Positions 24,093 through 32,063 of a DNA stretch of 32,672 bases are shown one piece after another. This stretch comes from Myxococcus qinghaiensis (GTDB lineage Bacteria > Myxococcota > Myxococcia > Myxococcales > Myxococcaceae): assembly GCF_024198215.1 (NCBI RefSeq), contig NZ_JAKCFA010000048.1:1-32672 (forward strand). The letters are read 5' to 3'. The stretch's first letter is position 1; each line of letters begins with the position of its first letter. A program made the translations under genes and the position numbers. Below the pieces are notes generated by a model, which saw only the letters and a program-made list of their open reading frames with translations, made no database searches and was not told where the DNA came from.

Positions 24093-25889
24093 CTACCGGC
24101 GCACGGCCGCGAGGATGTAGCGGGGCAGCAGCTCCTCCCGGAAGGTCTTCCAGAGGTTGAACTGGCCGTAGTTGCCCCCAGTGAACATCACCGTCAGCTC
24201 CAGCTCGGGGATGACCATGACGTACTGTCCGCCGTTGCCGCCCGCTTCGTATTCCGCGTAGACGCGCTCCCCCACGCGCAGCTCGTGACGCCACCACGCG
24301 TACCCGTAGGTCCGGTCCGGGCTCATCACCGAGTGCCGTGAGATGGAGCGCTCGACCCAGCGCTTGCTGACCACGCGCCTGCCGTTCCACACGCCGCCCG
24401 CCAGGTACAGCTGCCCCAGCTTCAGCGCGTCGCGGGGCCGCGCGTAGAGGCCACCGCCCAGGTACGCCTCGCCATCCGGCATCAGGTTCATCGCGTAGCG
24501 GCGGAATTGGAGGGGCTCCGCCACGGTGCGCGCGAAGTGCTCGGGCAGCCACGTCCCCGTCGCGTTGCGCACAGCGCCGCCCACCAGGTTGATTCCGGCG
24601 GAGCAGTACACCGCCTGCGGCTCTCCGGGCGCGCGGCCCATGGGCAGGTCCAGCGTGTACGTGTACCAGTCCCCCTCCTGCTCCTGGAGGGTGTTCTCGT
24701 TGCCGGGGGACTCGTCGTTGTTGTCGTCGCAGTCCAGGCCCGACGTCATCGTCATCAAGTGTTCCAGCGTGAGCTTCGCCTTGCGCGGGTCCGCGGGCGC
24801 GGCGCTCTTGTACGCGGGGAACAGCGAGTAGACGGGCGTCTCGGGGGCGAGCTTCGCGCCCTGCTCCATCGCCGTGCCCACGAGAATCGGCGCCAGCGTC
24901 TTGGATGCGGAGCGCAGGTCATGCAGGCGCTCCTTGTCGAAGCCGTGGAAGTACTCCTCGACGACGAGCTTGCCCCTGCGCGCGATGAGCACGCCCTGGA
25001 TGAGCGCACCCGGCGTCGGGCCCGGCTCGGTGTCGAGGATGCGCTGCATCAGCGCGGCGATGGGCGCCAGGTCCATGCCCACGTCGGCGAGCGAGGCCGT
25101 CGCCCAGCCATCCTGCTCCGCGACGGGCGGACGGTACGCATAGGCTCCCGGCGCGGGCGTGCGCGGGTAGAGCCCCACGGCCTGCTCCCGCTCCTTCCTC
25201 GTGAAGTGGAGGGGGCCCAGGAAGAGGATGGGCACCGTCAGCCGACCGAAGCGCGAATCGAAGGTGCCCTCCAGCGTCGTCGGGCCGCGCGGGTCCGTCA
25301 GCTTCACGGCGTTGCCCTGCATGGAGACGTTGAACGCGAACTGCCGGCCGAAGCCCTTCTCGGGGTCCTTCAGGTACGCGGCGATGGTGCCGTCCGGCCG
25401 CGTGTACACGACGAGGTACAGGGTGAAGCGGTCCGCCCACGGCGTCACGTTGCCCCGCCACACGCCCTTCTGGAGCGCGCGCAGCTCCACGGGCGTGGCG
25501 TACTGCACGCCGCCAATGATGACGCGCGGCTGCACCCAGTGGCCCCGGATGAGCTTGCCGTCCGCGCCGACGACGCCCCGGAACGCCCCCTGCCCTCCCG
25601 GCATCGTGACCGTGAGCTGGTTCTTCTCCAGACGCCCGGGGGCCTCGTAGCCGCCGATGCGCGCGCGCCACGTGTCGCCATCGCGGAACACCGTCAGCTC
25701 GCCCTGGACCTCGGGCCCGAAGACGGGCTCCCCTGCCCAGATGCCGACCAGGCTCGACGCGGTGTCAGCGGGGGCCTCGGCCTTGGGGGCCACGACGGCG
25801 GACTTCGCGGGCTCCGCGGCCTTGGAGGAGGAGGGCAACACGAGCAGCACCAGCAGGGCGCCCAGGGAGGCGTGGGCCGTGGAGAACAT
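24093..25889 (-). CDS. Secreted serine hydrolase, class C beta-lactamase family
   Basis: This 598-residue protein has a signal peptide (MFSTAHASLGALLVLLVLPS), an N-terminal beta-rich region (about 45-235; two similar lipocalin-like halves starting VGIWAGEPVF and GVWRGNVTPW), and a C-terminal serine hydrolase domain (about 260-598). Catalytic motifs are Ser327-x-x-Lys330 (RSASKT), Tyr428-Cys-Ser430 as a YxS variant of YxN, and GGNGGQY near 551 in place of the KTG/HxG motif. The LEHLMTMTSGL block is typical of class C/EstB-like hydrolases. Substrate is unknown: esterase, D-amino-acid peptidase or lactamase. ATG 25889 follows AAGGAA. It is divergent from the histidine kinase (about 260 bp). Confidence 0.9.
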   Translation of the reverse strand: MFSTAHASLGALLVLLVLPSSSKAAEPAKSAVVAPKAEAPADTASSLVGIWAGEPVFGPEVQGELTVFRDGDTWRARIGGYEAPGRLEKNQLTVTMPGGQGAFRGVVGADGKLIRGHWVQPRVIIGGVQYATPVELRALQKGVWRGNVTPWADRFTLYLVVYTRPDGTIAAYLKDPEKGFGRQFAFNVSMQGNAVKLTDPRGPTTLEGTFDSRFGRLTVPILFLGPLHFTRKEREQAVGLYPRTPAPGAYAYRPPVAEQDGWATASLADVGMDLAPIAALMQRILDTEPGPTPGALIQGVLIARRGKLVVEEYFHGFDKERLHDLRSASKTLAPILVGTAMEQGAKLAPETPVYSLFPAYKSAAPADPRKAKLTLEHLMTMTSGLDCDDNNDESPGNENTLQEQEGDWYTYTLDLPMGRAPGEPQAVYCSAGINLVGGAVRNATGTWLPEHFARTVAEPLQFRRYAMNLMPDGEAYLGGGLYARPRDALKLGQLYLAGGVWNGRRVVSKRWVERSISRHSVMSPDRTYGYAWWRHELRVGERVYAEYEAGGNGGQYVMVIPELELTVMFTGGNYGQFNLWKTFREELLPRYILAAVRR

Positions 25890-26023
25890 GGCGTGGTTCC
25901 TTGAGGGACGGGCGAGGGGGTTCACCACGCGAGTCCCTACGCCGAGGCATTCACGACGATTGCCACCGGCTTGCGCGAATGTCCCCGGGCGGGACGAGGG
26001 CCCTCGGGCTATCCTCCGGGGCC

Positions 26024-26152
26024 ATGATTCAGGAGGCCAGGACGGCCGGTCGCCCCGCCGGGGGGCTGGCGGGAAGACGGCGCTGCTCGAGCCCGAGGCG
26101 CGGGCCGCTTGGCGATGACGCCCTGGCCGTTGCACGGTCCTCGCGCGCATGA
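26024..26152 (+). other. Possible 42-residue leader ORF overlapping the kinase start
   Basis: ATG 26024 opens a 42-codon frame (MIQEARTAGRPAGG...) whose TGA overlaps the histidine kinase ATG (ATGA). The kinase start itself has no Shine-Dalgarno sequence, so coupling from a leader is conceivable. The peptide is Arg/Gly/Ala-rich with no recognisable similarity, so chance is also plausible. Confidence 0.2.
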
Positions 26153-27693
26153 AGCTCTCCCTCGCCACCCGCATCTTCCTGGGCTACGCGGTGGTGCTCG
26201 TCACCTTCGGCTTGGTGTCGCTCTTCAGCGTCGCGGAGCTGCACCGCAACCGGCTCGAAATCCGGCTGTTGAGCCAGGGCTATCTCCAGCTCTCGCAGGA
26301 CGCGGCGGAGATGGAGATGAACCACGCCAACCAGCAGCGCCACACCGCGCGCATGCTGGAGGAGGACAGCGCGGAGATTCGGCGCGCCATCATCCGCCTG
26401 GCGCGCGTCTACGTGCCCACGACCTTCATCTCCCAGCGCCTGGCCACGACGCGCGCGCGGGCCACCCAGCTGCGTGACATGGCCCCGGCGAGCGAGCTGC
26501 CCTTCATCGAGGAGCTGGAGGCGAGGCTCCTGGAGCTGGACTCGCGCTACCAGGAGTATGGCCGCGCCGCGGAGAGCGTGTTCGACGCGTTCTCCTCGCA
26601 GGCGCCGGACAAGGCCCAGGTGGACCGCGCCACCGCCGACGTGCTCACCATGGAAGACGCCATCGGCCGCGAGCTGCGGCTGCTGCGACTGTCCTTGTCC
26701 AACCGCATCCGCGAGCGCGTGGACGGCGCCGAGGAGCGCGAGCGCCAGACAGGTCTGGCCATCATCAGCCTCTCCGTCGCGGCGATTCTGCTGGGCCTGG
26801 GCGCCACCGCGTGGTCGGCCCGCACGCTGCGCCCGGTGAAGACGCTCATCGAGGGCGTGTCGCGCATCGGCAAGGGCGACTACAGCGCGCAGCTGGGCGT
26901 GAAGGGCCACGACGAGGTGGCGGTGCTGGCGCGAGCGTTCGACCAGATGGCCCGCTCGCTCCAGGCCCGCGAGGCGCAAATCAAGGCGCAGGCGGAGGCG
27001 CTGATGCGCGCCGAGCAACTCGCCGCCGTGGGCCGCATCTCCGCGCAAATCGTCCACGAGGTGCGCAACCCCCTGTCGTCCATCGGCCTCAACGTGGAGC
27101 TGCTCGGGGACGCGGTGGAGCGCGCCACGTTCCCCGCGCCCGACGAGGCCAACGAGGTGAAGGACCTGCTCTCCGCCGTCACCCACGAGGTGGACCGGCT
27201 GGCGGACGTCACCGAGCACTACCTGCGCATGGCCAGGCCCCAACGGCCGGACCTGGACCCGCGCGACGTGACGGCGGTGCTGGACGGCGTGCTGGACTTC
27301 TCTCGCGAGGAGCTGATGCGCGCGGGCGTGGAGGTGGTGCGCGAGTTCGCCCCCACCACGCCGGCCGTGCTCGCCGACGAGGGGCAGCTGCGCCAGGTCT
27401 TCCTGAACCTCCTGCGCAACAGCCGTGAGGCGATGCCCCACGGAGGGCAGCTCACCATCGCCACCCGCCCCATGGAGCAGGACGTGGAGGTGACGGTGAC
27501 GGATACAGGTCAGGGCATGACGGAGGAGGTACGCCGTCACCTCTTCGAGCCCTTCTTCACCACCAAGGAGGGGGGCACGGGGCTGGGGCTCGCGGTGAGT
27601 CAGCAAATCCTCCAGGCCCACGGGGGCTCGCTCTCCTGCCAGAGTATTCCCGGCCAGGGCACGGCCTTCGTGTTAAGGCTTCCACGCGCATGA
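26149..27693 (+). CDS. Membrane sensor histidine kinase (HAMP, NtrB-like core)
   Basis: This 514-residue sensor kinase has TM1 (about 7-29), a helical periplasmic sensor region (30-200), TM2 (202-223), HAMP (224-276), a short coiled coil, HisKA with phospho-acceptor His303 (QIVHEVRNPLSSIGLNVELL), and HATPase_c with N-box Asn424 (LNLLRNSREAM), G1 DTGQGM (452-457), F-box FEPFFTTK and G2 GGTGLGLAV. The periplasmic region is all-alpha, like four-helix-bundle sensors, and has no named ligand motif. No response regulator gene is adjacent, making it an orphan kinase, common in myxobacteria. ATG 26149 lacks a ribosome-binding site. Its TGA overlaps the M16 peptidase ATG (ATGA), so the two are made together. 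Confidence 0.94.
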   Translation: MKLSLATRIFLGYAVVLVTFGLVSLFSVAELHRNRLEIRLLSQGYLQLSQDAAEMEMNHANQQRHTARMLEEDSAEIRRAIIRLARVYVPTTFISQRLATTRARATQLRDMAPASELPFIEELEARLLELDSRYQEYGRAAESVFDAFSSQAPDKAQVDRATADVLTMEDAIGRELRLLRLSLSNRIRERVDGAEERERQTGLAIISLSVAAILLGLGATAWSARTLRPVKTLIEGVSRIGKGDYSAQLGVKGHDEVAVLARAFDQMARSLQAREAQIKAQAEALMRAEQLAAVGRISAQIVHEVRNPLSSIGLNVELLGDAVERATFPAPDEANEVKDLLSAVTHEVDRLADVTEHYLRMARPQRPDLDPRDVTAVLDGVLDFSREELMRAGVEVVREFAPTTPAVLADEGQLRQVFLNLLRNSREAMPHGGQLTIATRPMEQDVEVTVTDTGQGMTEEVRRHLFEPFFTTKEGGTGLGLAVSQQILQAHGGSLSCQSIPGQGTAFVLRLPRA

Positions 27694-29021
27694 GCTTCAA
27701 TTCGTATCGGGACGTGCTGCCCTCCGGACTGCGCGTCGTCACCATCGAGACGCCCCACCTCCACACCGCCCTGCTCGCCATCTACGTCCGCACGGGCAGC
27801 CGCCACGAGACGCCCGCCAACAACGGCGTCAGCCACTACCTGGAGCACCTGTTCTTCCGGGGCAGCGCGGGCTGGCCGGACACGGTGAAGATGAACGCCG
27901 CCGTGGAGGAAGTGGGCGGCAACCTCAACGGCGTCACCACCCGGGACCACGGCTACTACTACACGCCGCTGCACCCCGCGCACATGCGCGTGGGCCTGGA
28001 CATCCTCGGGGACATGCTCACCCGTCCGCGCCTCACGGACATGGAAGTCGAGCGGCAGATCATCCTCGAGGAGATGCTGGACGAGGTGGACGAGAAGGGT
28101 CGCGACATCGACCTGGACAACCTCTCCAAGCACCTGCTCTTCCCCGACCACCCGCTGGCCCTGAAAATCGCGGGCACGCGCGAGTCCGTCTCCGCGCTCG
28201 CGCACAACCAGGTGCTGGAGCACTTCGCGCGGCACTACGTCACCGGCAACCTGGTCGTCACGGCCGCCGGCCGCGTGCGCCGCGAGGAGGTGCTCGAGTT
28301 GACGGAGCGCGCCTTCGCGCACCTGCCCCGGGGCCTGGCCAGTACGGAGGCGCCGCCGCCGGAAATCGCGCCCGGGCCCCGGCTGCACTTCGTCTCCCAC
28401 GACGAGTCGCAGACGGAGTTCCGCCTCAACTTCCGCACCGTGCCCGAGCAGCACGACGACTACGCCGCGCTGCAGATCATCCGGCGCGTGCTGGATGACG
28501 GCCTGTCCTCGCGGCTGCCATTCGAAATCGTGGAGAAGCGGGGGCTGGCGTACTCGGTCCACGCGTCGCTGGACGGCTACCACGACTCCGGCCTGTTCGA
28601 GATTGAGGCCGCCAGCGCGCCGGAGAAGGCCGCGCAGGTGGTGGCCGAGTCGTTCCGCGTGCTGGGCGCGCTGTGCGACGAGGAGATTGGCGAAGAGGAG
28701 CTGGTGCGGGCCAAGCGCCGCCACCGCATGTTGCTGGAGTTCTCCCAGGACTCACCGGGGGAGCTGGCCGGGTGGTTCGGCGGCACGGAGTTGTTCCGCG
28801 TGCCGGAGACCTTCGAGCACCGGGCGGACCTGGTGGACTCGCAGTCCGCCGCGCGGGTGCGGGAAGTGGCCCGGCGCTACTTCCACCGGGACAACCTCAC
28901 CGTCGTCGCGGTGGGGCAGAAGAAGGGGCTCAAGGCCCTGGAGCGCGTGGTGGCGGAGGCGCCGGGGCTGCCCGGAGCGCCCACCGCGAAGCTGCTCGTT
29001 ACCGGCGACCGCCGCGGATGA
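27690..29021 (+). CDS. M16 family zinc metallopeptidase (pitrilysin/processing-peptidase type)
   Basis: This 443-residue peptidase has the inverted zinc motif HxxEH at His49-Tyr-Leu-Glu52-His53 (VSHYLEHLFFRG) and the third ligand Glu128 in ERQIILEEML, 74 residues later. Supporting blocks are NGVTTRDHGYYYT and, in the C-terminal inactive-fold half, RRVLDDGLSSRLPFEIVEKRGLAYSV (spanning about 270-295), including the R/Y pair used for substrate binding. The length fits the single-unit, 50-kDa dimeric subclass. There is no signal peptide, so it is probably cytosolic. It begins inside the stop codon of the histidine kinase gene, with no separate ribosome-binding site. Its 3' end overlaps the convergent TPR gene by 23 bp. 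Confidence 0.93.
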   Translation: MSFNSYRDVLPSGLRVVTIETPHLHTALLAIYVRTGSRHETPANNGVSHYLEHLFFRGSAGWPDTVKMNAAVEEVGGNLNGVTTRDHGYYYTPLHPAHMRVGLDILGDMLTRPRLTDMEVERQIILEEMLDEVDEKGRDIDLDNLSKHLLFPDHPLALKIAGTRESVSALAHNQVLEHFARHYVTGNLVVTAAGRVRREEVLELTERAFAHLPRGLASTEAPPPEIAPGPRLHFVSHDESQTEFRLNFRTVPEQHDDYAALQIIRRVLDDGLSSRLPFEIVEKRGLAYSVHASLDGYHDSGLFEIEAASAPEKAAQVVAESFRVLGALCDEEIGEEELVRAKRRHRMLLEFSQDSPGELAGWFGGTELFRVPETFEHRADLVDSQSAARVREVARRYFHRDNLTVVAVGQKKGLKALERVVAEAPGLPGAPTAKLLVTGDRRG

Positions 29022-30327
29022 TGAGGGGGCCGGTCGGCTTCTTCTTCGGCTTGGGCGCGACAGCTTCGAGGGCCTTCTTCACCTCGAGGTACTCGGCGTT
29101 GCCGGGCTCTCGCTTGAGGGCCTCGTCGATGATTTTCGTGGCCCGGGCCATCTGCGTCTGGAGCTGAGCGGAGAGCCTGGCCAGGGCGACCTTCTCCTCC
29201 TGGGAGGCCTCTCCCAGGGCCAGCAGGCGCTCCAGGGACGAGTACGCGTCCACCTTGCGCTCCGACTGGAGGAACAGGCGCCACAGCCGGGTGTGCACGG
29301 GCGCGAAGCGGGGCTCGGCGCTGAGGGCGAAGCGGTAGCTCTCCTCGGCTCCCTTCAAGTCCTTGGCCTCTTCTTGGGCGCGGCCGCGCACGTAGAGGGC
29401 GCGAGCGAGGCGGGGACGGAACTGGAGGGCGCGGTCCACCAGGGCGAGCGCGTCCGCGCGGCGGCCCTGGGCCAGCACCGTCTCCGCCATCCAGGCGAGG
29501 GCCTCGGCGTTCTGGGGTTCGACGTCGATGAGGGGCTTGAGGGCGGCCTCGGCGTCCGCCGGGCGGCCCTGGGCGAGCAGGGCGCGGGCGCGCAGCATGA
29601 CGACGTCGCCGCGGTTGGCGTCCTTGCCTTCGACGGCCTGGAGGTCGGCCTCGGCCATCTGCGGCACGCCGCTGACGAGGAAGTAGCGGGCGCGCAGCAG
29701 GCGCGCGGAGGTGTGCGCGGGGTTCTGCTGGAGCAGCTTGTCCATGAGGTTGGCGGCGAGCAGTTCGTCGCCCTTCATGAGGAGGACCTCCGCCTCCATG
29801 GCCTTGGCCTCCGGGTCATCCGGGCTGTCGCGCAGGACGCTCTCCAGCGTCGCGAAGGAGGCGTCAATCTGGCCCTCGCGGGCCTGGAGCCGGGCGAGGC
29901 CGAGCACGTCCGCTTCCGTGAGCAGGCCGGAGTCGCGCAGGGTGGAGAGGATGGTGAGGGCCTCGGCGGTGTTGCCGTTGCTCAGGTAGAGTTCGGCGAG
30001 CTGCTTCTGGATGGTGGGGTCGGTGCCGGGGATGAGGGCCTCGGCCTGCTTGAGGGACATGATGGCCGCGCCCATGTTGTTGTTCATGAGGTGGGCATCG
30101 GCCATGAGCAGGTAGGGCTCGGCGCTGTCGGGGGCGGCGGTGGCGGCCTTCTTGAGGGCCGCGAGTGCGGGGAGCGCCTGCCCGTTGGCAAGCTGGGCGC
30201 GAGCCTCACCGAGGGCGGACTGTGCCTGTTGGGCACGGTTCTGGACGGCGGCCACCTCCGGTTCCCTACAAGCAAGCGGGAGGAGGAGCGCCAGGGTCCA
30301 GGGAAGGGTTCGAATTCGCCAGGGCAT
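28999..30327 (-). CDS. TPR-repeat lipoprotein
   Basis: This 442-residue protein starts MPWRIRTLPWTLALLLPLAC, with Cys20 as a likely lipidation site (PLAC is a less regular lipobox). Tandem tetratricopeptide repeats run from about residue 30 to 425, roughly ten helix pairs, for example AEPYLLMADAHLMNNNMGAA, QKQLAELYLSNGNTAEALTI and AEALAWMAETVLAQGRRADA. A basic tail PKPKKKPTGPLIIRGGRR ends the protein. TPR lipoproteins usually scaffold envelope or secretion complexes; no partner is identifiable here. Its last 23 bp overlap the 3' end of the M16 gene on the other strand. Its start is 40 bp from the divergent 30368 gene, and no Shine-Dalgarno sequence is visible. Confidence 0.88.
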   Translation of the reverse strand: MPWRIRTLPWTLALLLPLACREPEVAAVQNRAQQAQSALGEARAQLANGQALPALAALKKAATAAPDSAEPYLLMADAHLMNNNMGAAIMSLKQAEALIPGTDPTIQKQLAELYLSNGNTAEALTILSTLRDSGLLTEADVLGLARLQAREGQIDASFATLESVLRDSPDDPEAKAMEAEVLLMKGDELLAANLMDKLLQQNPAHTSARLLRARYFLVSGVPQMAEADLQAVEGKDANRGDVVMLRARALLAQGRPADAEAALKPLIDVEPQNAEALAWMAETVLAQGRRADALALVDRALQFRPRLARALYVRGRAQEEAKDLKGAEESYRFALSAEPRFAPVHTRLWRLFLQSERKVDAYSSLERLLALGEASQEEKVALARLSAQLQTQMARATKIIDEALKREPGNAEYLEVKKALEAVAPKPKKKPTGPLIIRGGRR

Positions 30328-30367
30328 CGCTGAGCGGGAGGGTACTGGATGTTATCCTCCCACGTCG
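30328..30367. promoter_or_regulatory. Short divergent promoter region with inverted repeat
   Basis: Only 40 bp separate the ATGs of the divergent TPR and 30368 genes. The gap contains GGGAGG (30336-30341) and CCTCCC (30356-30361) as inverted arms and the small palindrome GGAT-GTT-ATCC (30347-30357), which could supply a -10 element (TGTTAT) for the plus strand. Neither ATG has a clear Shine-Dalgarno sequence, so leaderless transcripts are possible. Confidence 0.4.
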
Positions 30368-30712
30368 ATGGACCCATTCGTTCGGCGCCTCGTGGAGAGG
30401 CTCCATGACCCCAGCAAGCCACTGTCGCGTAATCGGCACTTCCACACCTTCGACACCCCCGAGGGGCGGATGGCGCTGAAGGTGGTCCGACGTCTGCGCA
30501 GTCTCCAGAAGGATATCCTCGCCTGTCGGGCGGAGGGCCGGAGGGCCCGCATCTTCCGGCGCGTCAACGCGGCGGGGGACCACCGCATCGAGCTGACGAT
30601 GGAGCGCCTCTCCGGAAAGCGAGTCTCCGTGCTGCAGACGGCGGAGCTGGAGTTGCTGTCCGCGCTCCCCGGGGTCCGGGAGGCGCTGGAGATACTGGAA
30701 GAAGCGGCCTGA
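30368..30712 (+). CDS. Small hypothetical protein
   Basis: I do not recognise this 114-residue protein. ATG 30368 gives MDPFVRRLVERLHDPSKPLS; the longer upstream frame runs antisense to the TPR gene and is not credible. It is basic in the first half (RMALKVVRRLRSLQKDILAC, RAEGRRARIFRRV) and ends in a helical leucine-rich stretch (AELELLSALPGVREALEILE). It has no TM, signal peptide or metal motif, and one Cys. Composition suggests a nucleic-acid or protein-binding small domain, as inference. Codon bias matches the chromosome. It marks the end of the ordinary gene-dense part before the accessory stretch. Confidence 0.75.
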   Translation: MDPFVRRLVERLHDPSKPLSRNRHFHTFDTPEGRMALKVVRRLRSLQKDILACRAEGRRARIFRRVNAAGDHRIELTMERLSGKRVSVLQTAELELLSALPGVREALEILEEAA

Positions 30713-30740
30713 CGGGGTGGCGCAGTGACAGGGAGCCACT

Positions 30741-30778
30741 CAGGGAATGACTGACTTAGGGCTTCCCTGGTATCCAGG
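30741..30778 (+). promoter_or_regulatory. Overlapping palindromes just before the toxin start
   Basis: CAGGGAA (30741-30747) and TTCCCTG (30763-30769) form one inverted repeat. CCTGG-TAT-CCAGG (30766-30778) forms another that shares CCTG with the first, so only one hairpin can form at a time. They end 5 bp before the proposed GTG start and could act as an operator or an RNA switch over the ribosome-binding region. Confidence 0.35.
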
Positions 30779-30783
30779 TTGAG

Positions 30784-31427
30784 GTGCGCACCTTTCATCT
30801 TCCGCTGTGTGCCGCATTTCTGCCCCTCCTATTCGCCCTCGACGGTTGCGGTTCGGCCACCATCGGCGCCGTTGGCACAGCCCGGCTTCGGCCAAATGGG
30901 TGGGTCCTACAATCCCAAGCGCGGCGGGCGGGTTCGTGAACTGGGCCATCTACTATGGGCCTTGGCAATGCAATGCGCAGTGGATGGCGCGGTGCGAACG
31001 ACGATGCGCCGCGGAAGGACATACCTTAAGCGGGTGCATCTGGCTCGCGGACATCAAGGGCGACTGGACGGGGCGGTTCCTCGCGATGCCCGCTGAAGCA
31101 GGCGGACGTCTCGCGATCACCCACTGCTGCTGCGACTACCCCACCATCAACGATGTGCAGCGCCAGCGCGACAGATGGGACAACGCCCGAGAGGGGTTCC
31201 GAGAAGAATGGGCTACTGAGTTCGGAGCATGGCCACAGAGCGGTGGCGACTACTGGACCGGACACCACGTCCACGACCTGTGGCATGGCGGCCATCCCAC
31301 GGCACGCAACAACCTGTTACCCGTCCCATCCGCTGTACATGGCGTCATCAACAAAGCGTACCCGGCATGCTACGGGCGCACGGGACAATGGCACTTGGTG
31401 GGCCCCACCAGGCCCTACGTGGACTAA
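30784..31427 (+). CDS. SitA-like lipoprotein toxin with HNH-type C-terminus, apparent frameshift
   Basis: GTG 30784 opens MRTFHLPLCAAFLPLLFALDGCGSATIGAVGTA (split: signal to about residue 20, lipid Cys22), but this frame stops near 30940. The body continues in the -1 frame (positions divisible by 3) from about 30880 to TAA 31427: GGFVNWAIYYGPWQCNAQW, CERRCAAEGHTLSGC, GDWTGRF, RLAITHCCCDY. The C-terminus GHHVHDLWHGGHPTARNN with a later His (AVHGVINKAYPACYG) fits an HNH/Endo VII-like nuclease. Lipoprotein plus toxin tip plus adjacent immunity gene matches the Sit polymorphic toxins of myxobacteria, delivered by outer-membrane exchange (inferred). One missing base near G-runs at 30897-30903 or 30922-30932 would explain the shift: real inactivation, slippage or sequencing error. 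GC is lower than in the genes to the left. Confidence 0.7.
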
Positions 31428-31431
31428 GCAG

Positions 31432-31884
31432 ATGCAGACACTGCTCGAAGAACTGTCGCGCGACCATTTTCCCAACCCACCGGCGACGGCCGCGCAGGTC
31501 GCCGACTTCGAGGAAAAAGTCGGATGGAGGTTGGACTCGGACTTACGCGCGTTCTACCTCCACTGCGACGGCGCCACGCTGTTCCGGCGCAGGCCGGACG
31601 CGAAGTACCGAATCCTCTCGCTCTCCGAAATCGAGCGGGCTCGTGTTCGCATGCGAGGGGAGGACGATGACTCCATGGGAGCGGCCTCCTGGTACACCCT
31701 CCTCTACTGCCAGGACAGCGACTTCGTGCTCGTTGATGTGGCGCAGCCCGGCGGCCCGTATCCACTGCTGGATGCGTTTCACGAAACCTATCCGCTGCAC
31801 GTTCGACAGATCGCCGGGTCGTTCCAGGAGTTCCTGCAACGTGCATTGAGGAGCAGCAACAAGCTGTTCTGGCTCAGCGACTGA
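31432..31884 (+). CDS. SMI1/KNR4 (SUKH) family immunity protein
   Basis: This 150-residue protein has a SUKH-superfamily pattern: an N-terminal helix with VADFEEKVGWRLDSDLRAFY (spanning 23-42), LHCDGATLF, a central acidic loop (RMRGEDDDSMG), ASWYTLLYCQDSDFVLVDV, and the closing SFQEFLQRAL helix. SUKH proteins commonly neutralise nuclease toxins by direct binding. ATG 31432 is 4 bp after the toxin TAA, so the pair is almost certainly one operon, and the gene is intact even though the toxin reading frame appears broken. Longer upstream frames read through the toxin and are not credible. It is cytosolic, with no signal peptide. Confidence 0.87.
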   Translation: MQTLLEELSRDHFPNPPATAAQVADFEEKVGWRLDSDLRAFYLHCDGATLFRRRPDAKYRILSLSEIERARVRMRGEDDDSMGAASWYTLLYCQDSDFVLVDVAQPGGPYPLLDAFHETYPLHVRQIAGSFQEFLQRALRSSNKLFWLSD

Positions 31885-31901
31885 CGCGACGGCCGTAGGA
31901 G

Positions 31902-32063
31902 TTAGGACAAGGCGAGCCCCAGCGCTAAGCCCATCACTCTCGCGATGATACCGGAGACCATCAGCTCGCGGTTGCGCATCGCCCGGGCGGCATGCGCGAT
32001 GAAGGCTAAGCTGAAGAGGAGCTGGCGCTCATCCTGAACACGCGGCGCGCCGCGCCTCTGCAC
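31902..32063 (-). other. Possible small membrane ORF or gene remnant
   Basis: GTG 32063 opens a 53-codon frame ending in a hydrophobic tail (ELMVSGIIARVMGLALGLAL), with an internal ATG at 31979. It overlaps the end of the transposase remnant in another frame and has no recognised family. It could be the tail of a decayed gene. I see nothing else between the immunity gene and 32028. Confidence 0.2.

Noticed and set aside
24507..25904. Plus-strand open frame opposite the serine hydrolase
   Set aside because: Antisense to a protein with signal peptide and catalytic motifs; no family resemblance of its own.
26029..27621. Minus-strand open frame opposite the histidine kinase
   Set aside because: Antisense shadow; the kinase has all boxes in order.
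30807..30880. GTG 30807 as the true toxin start in the body frame
   Set aside because: It gives a Pro/Arg/His-rich leader with no signal peptide, while the neighbouring frame encodes a good lipoprotein signal at exactly this place.
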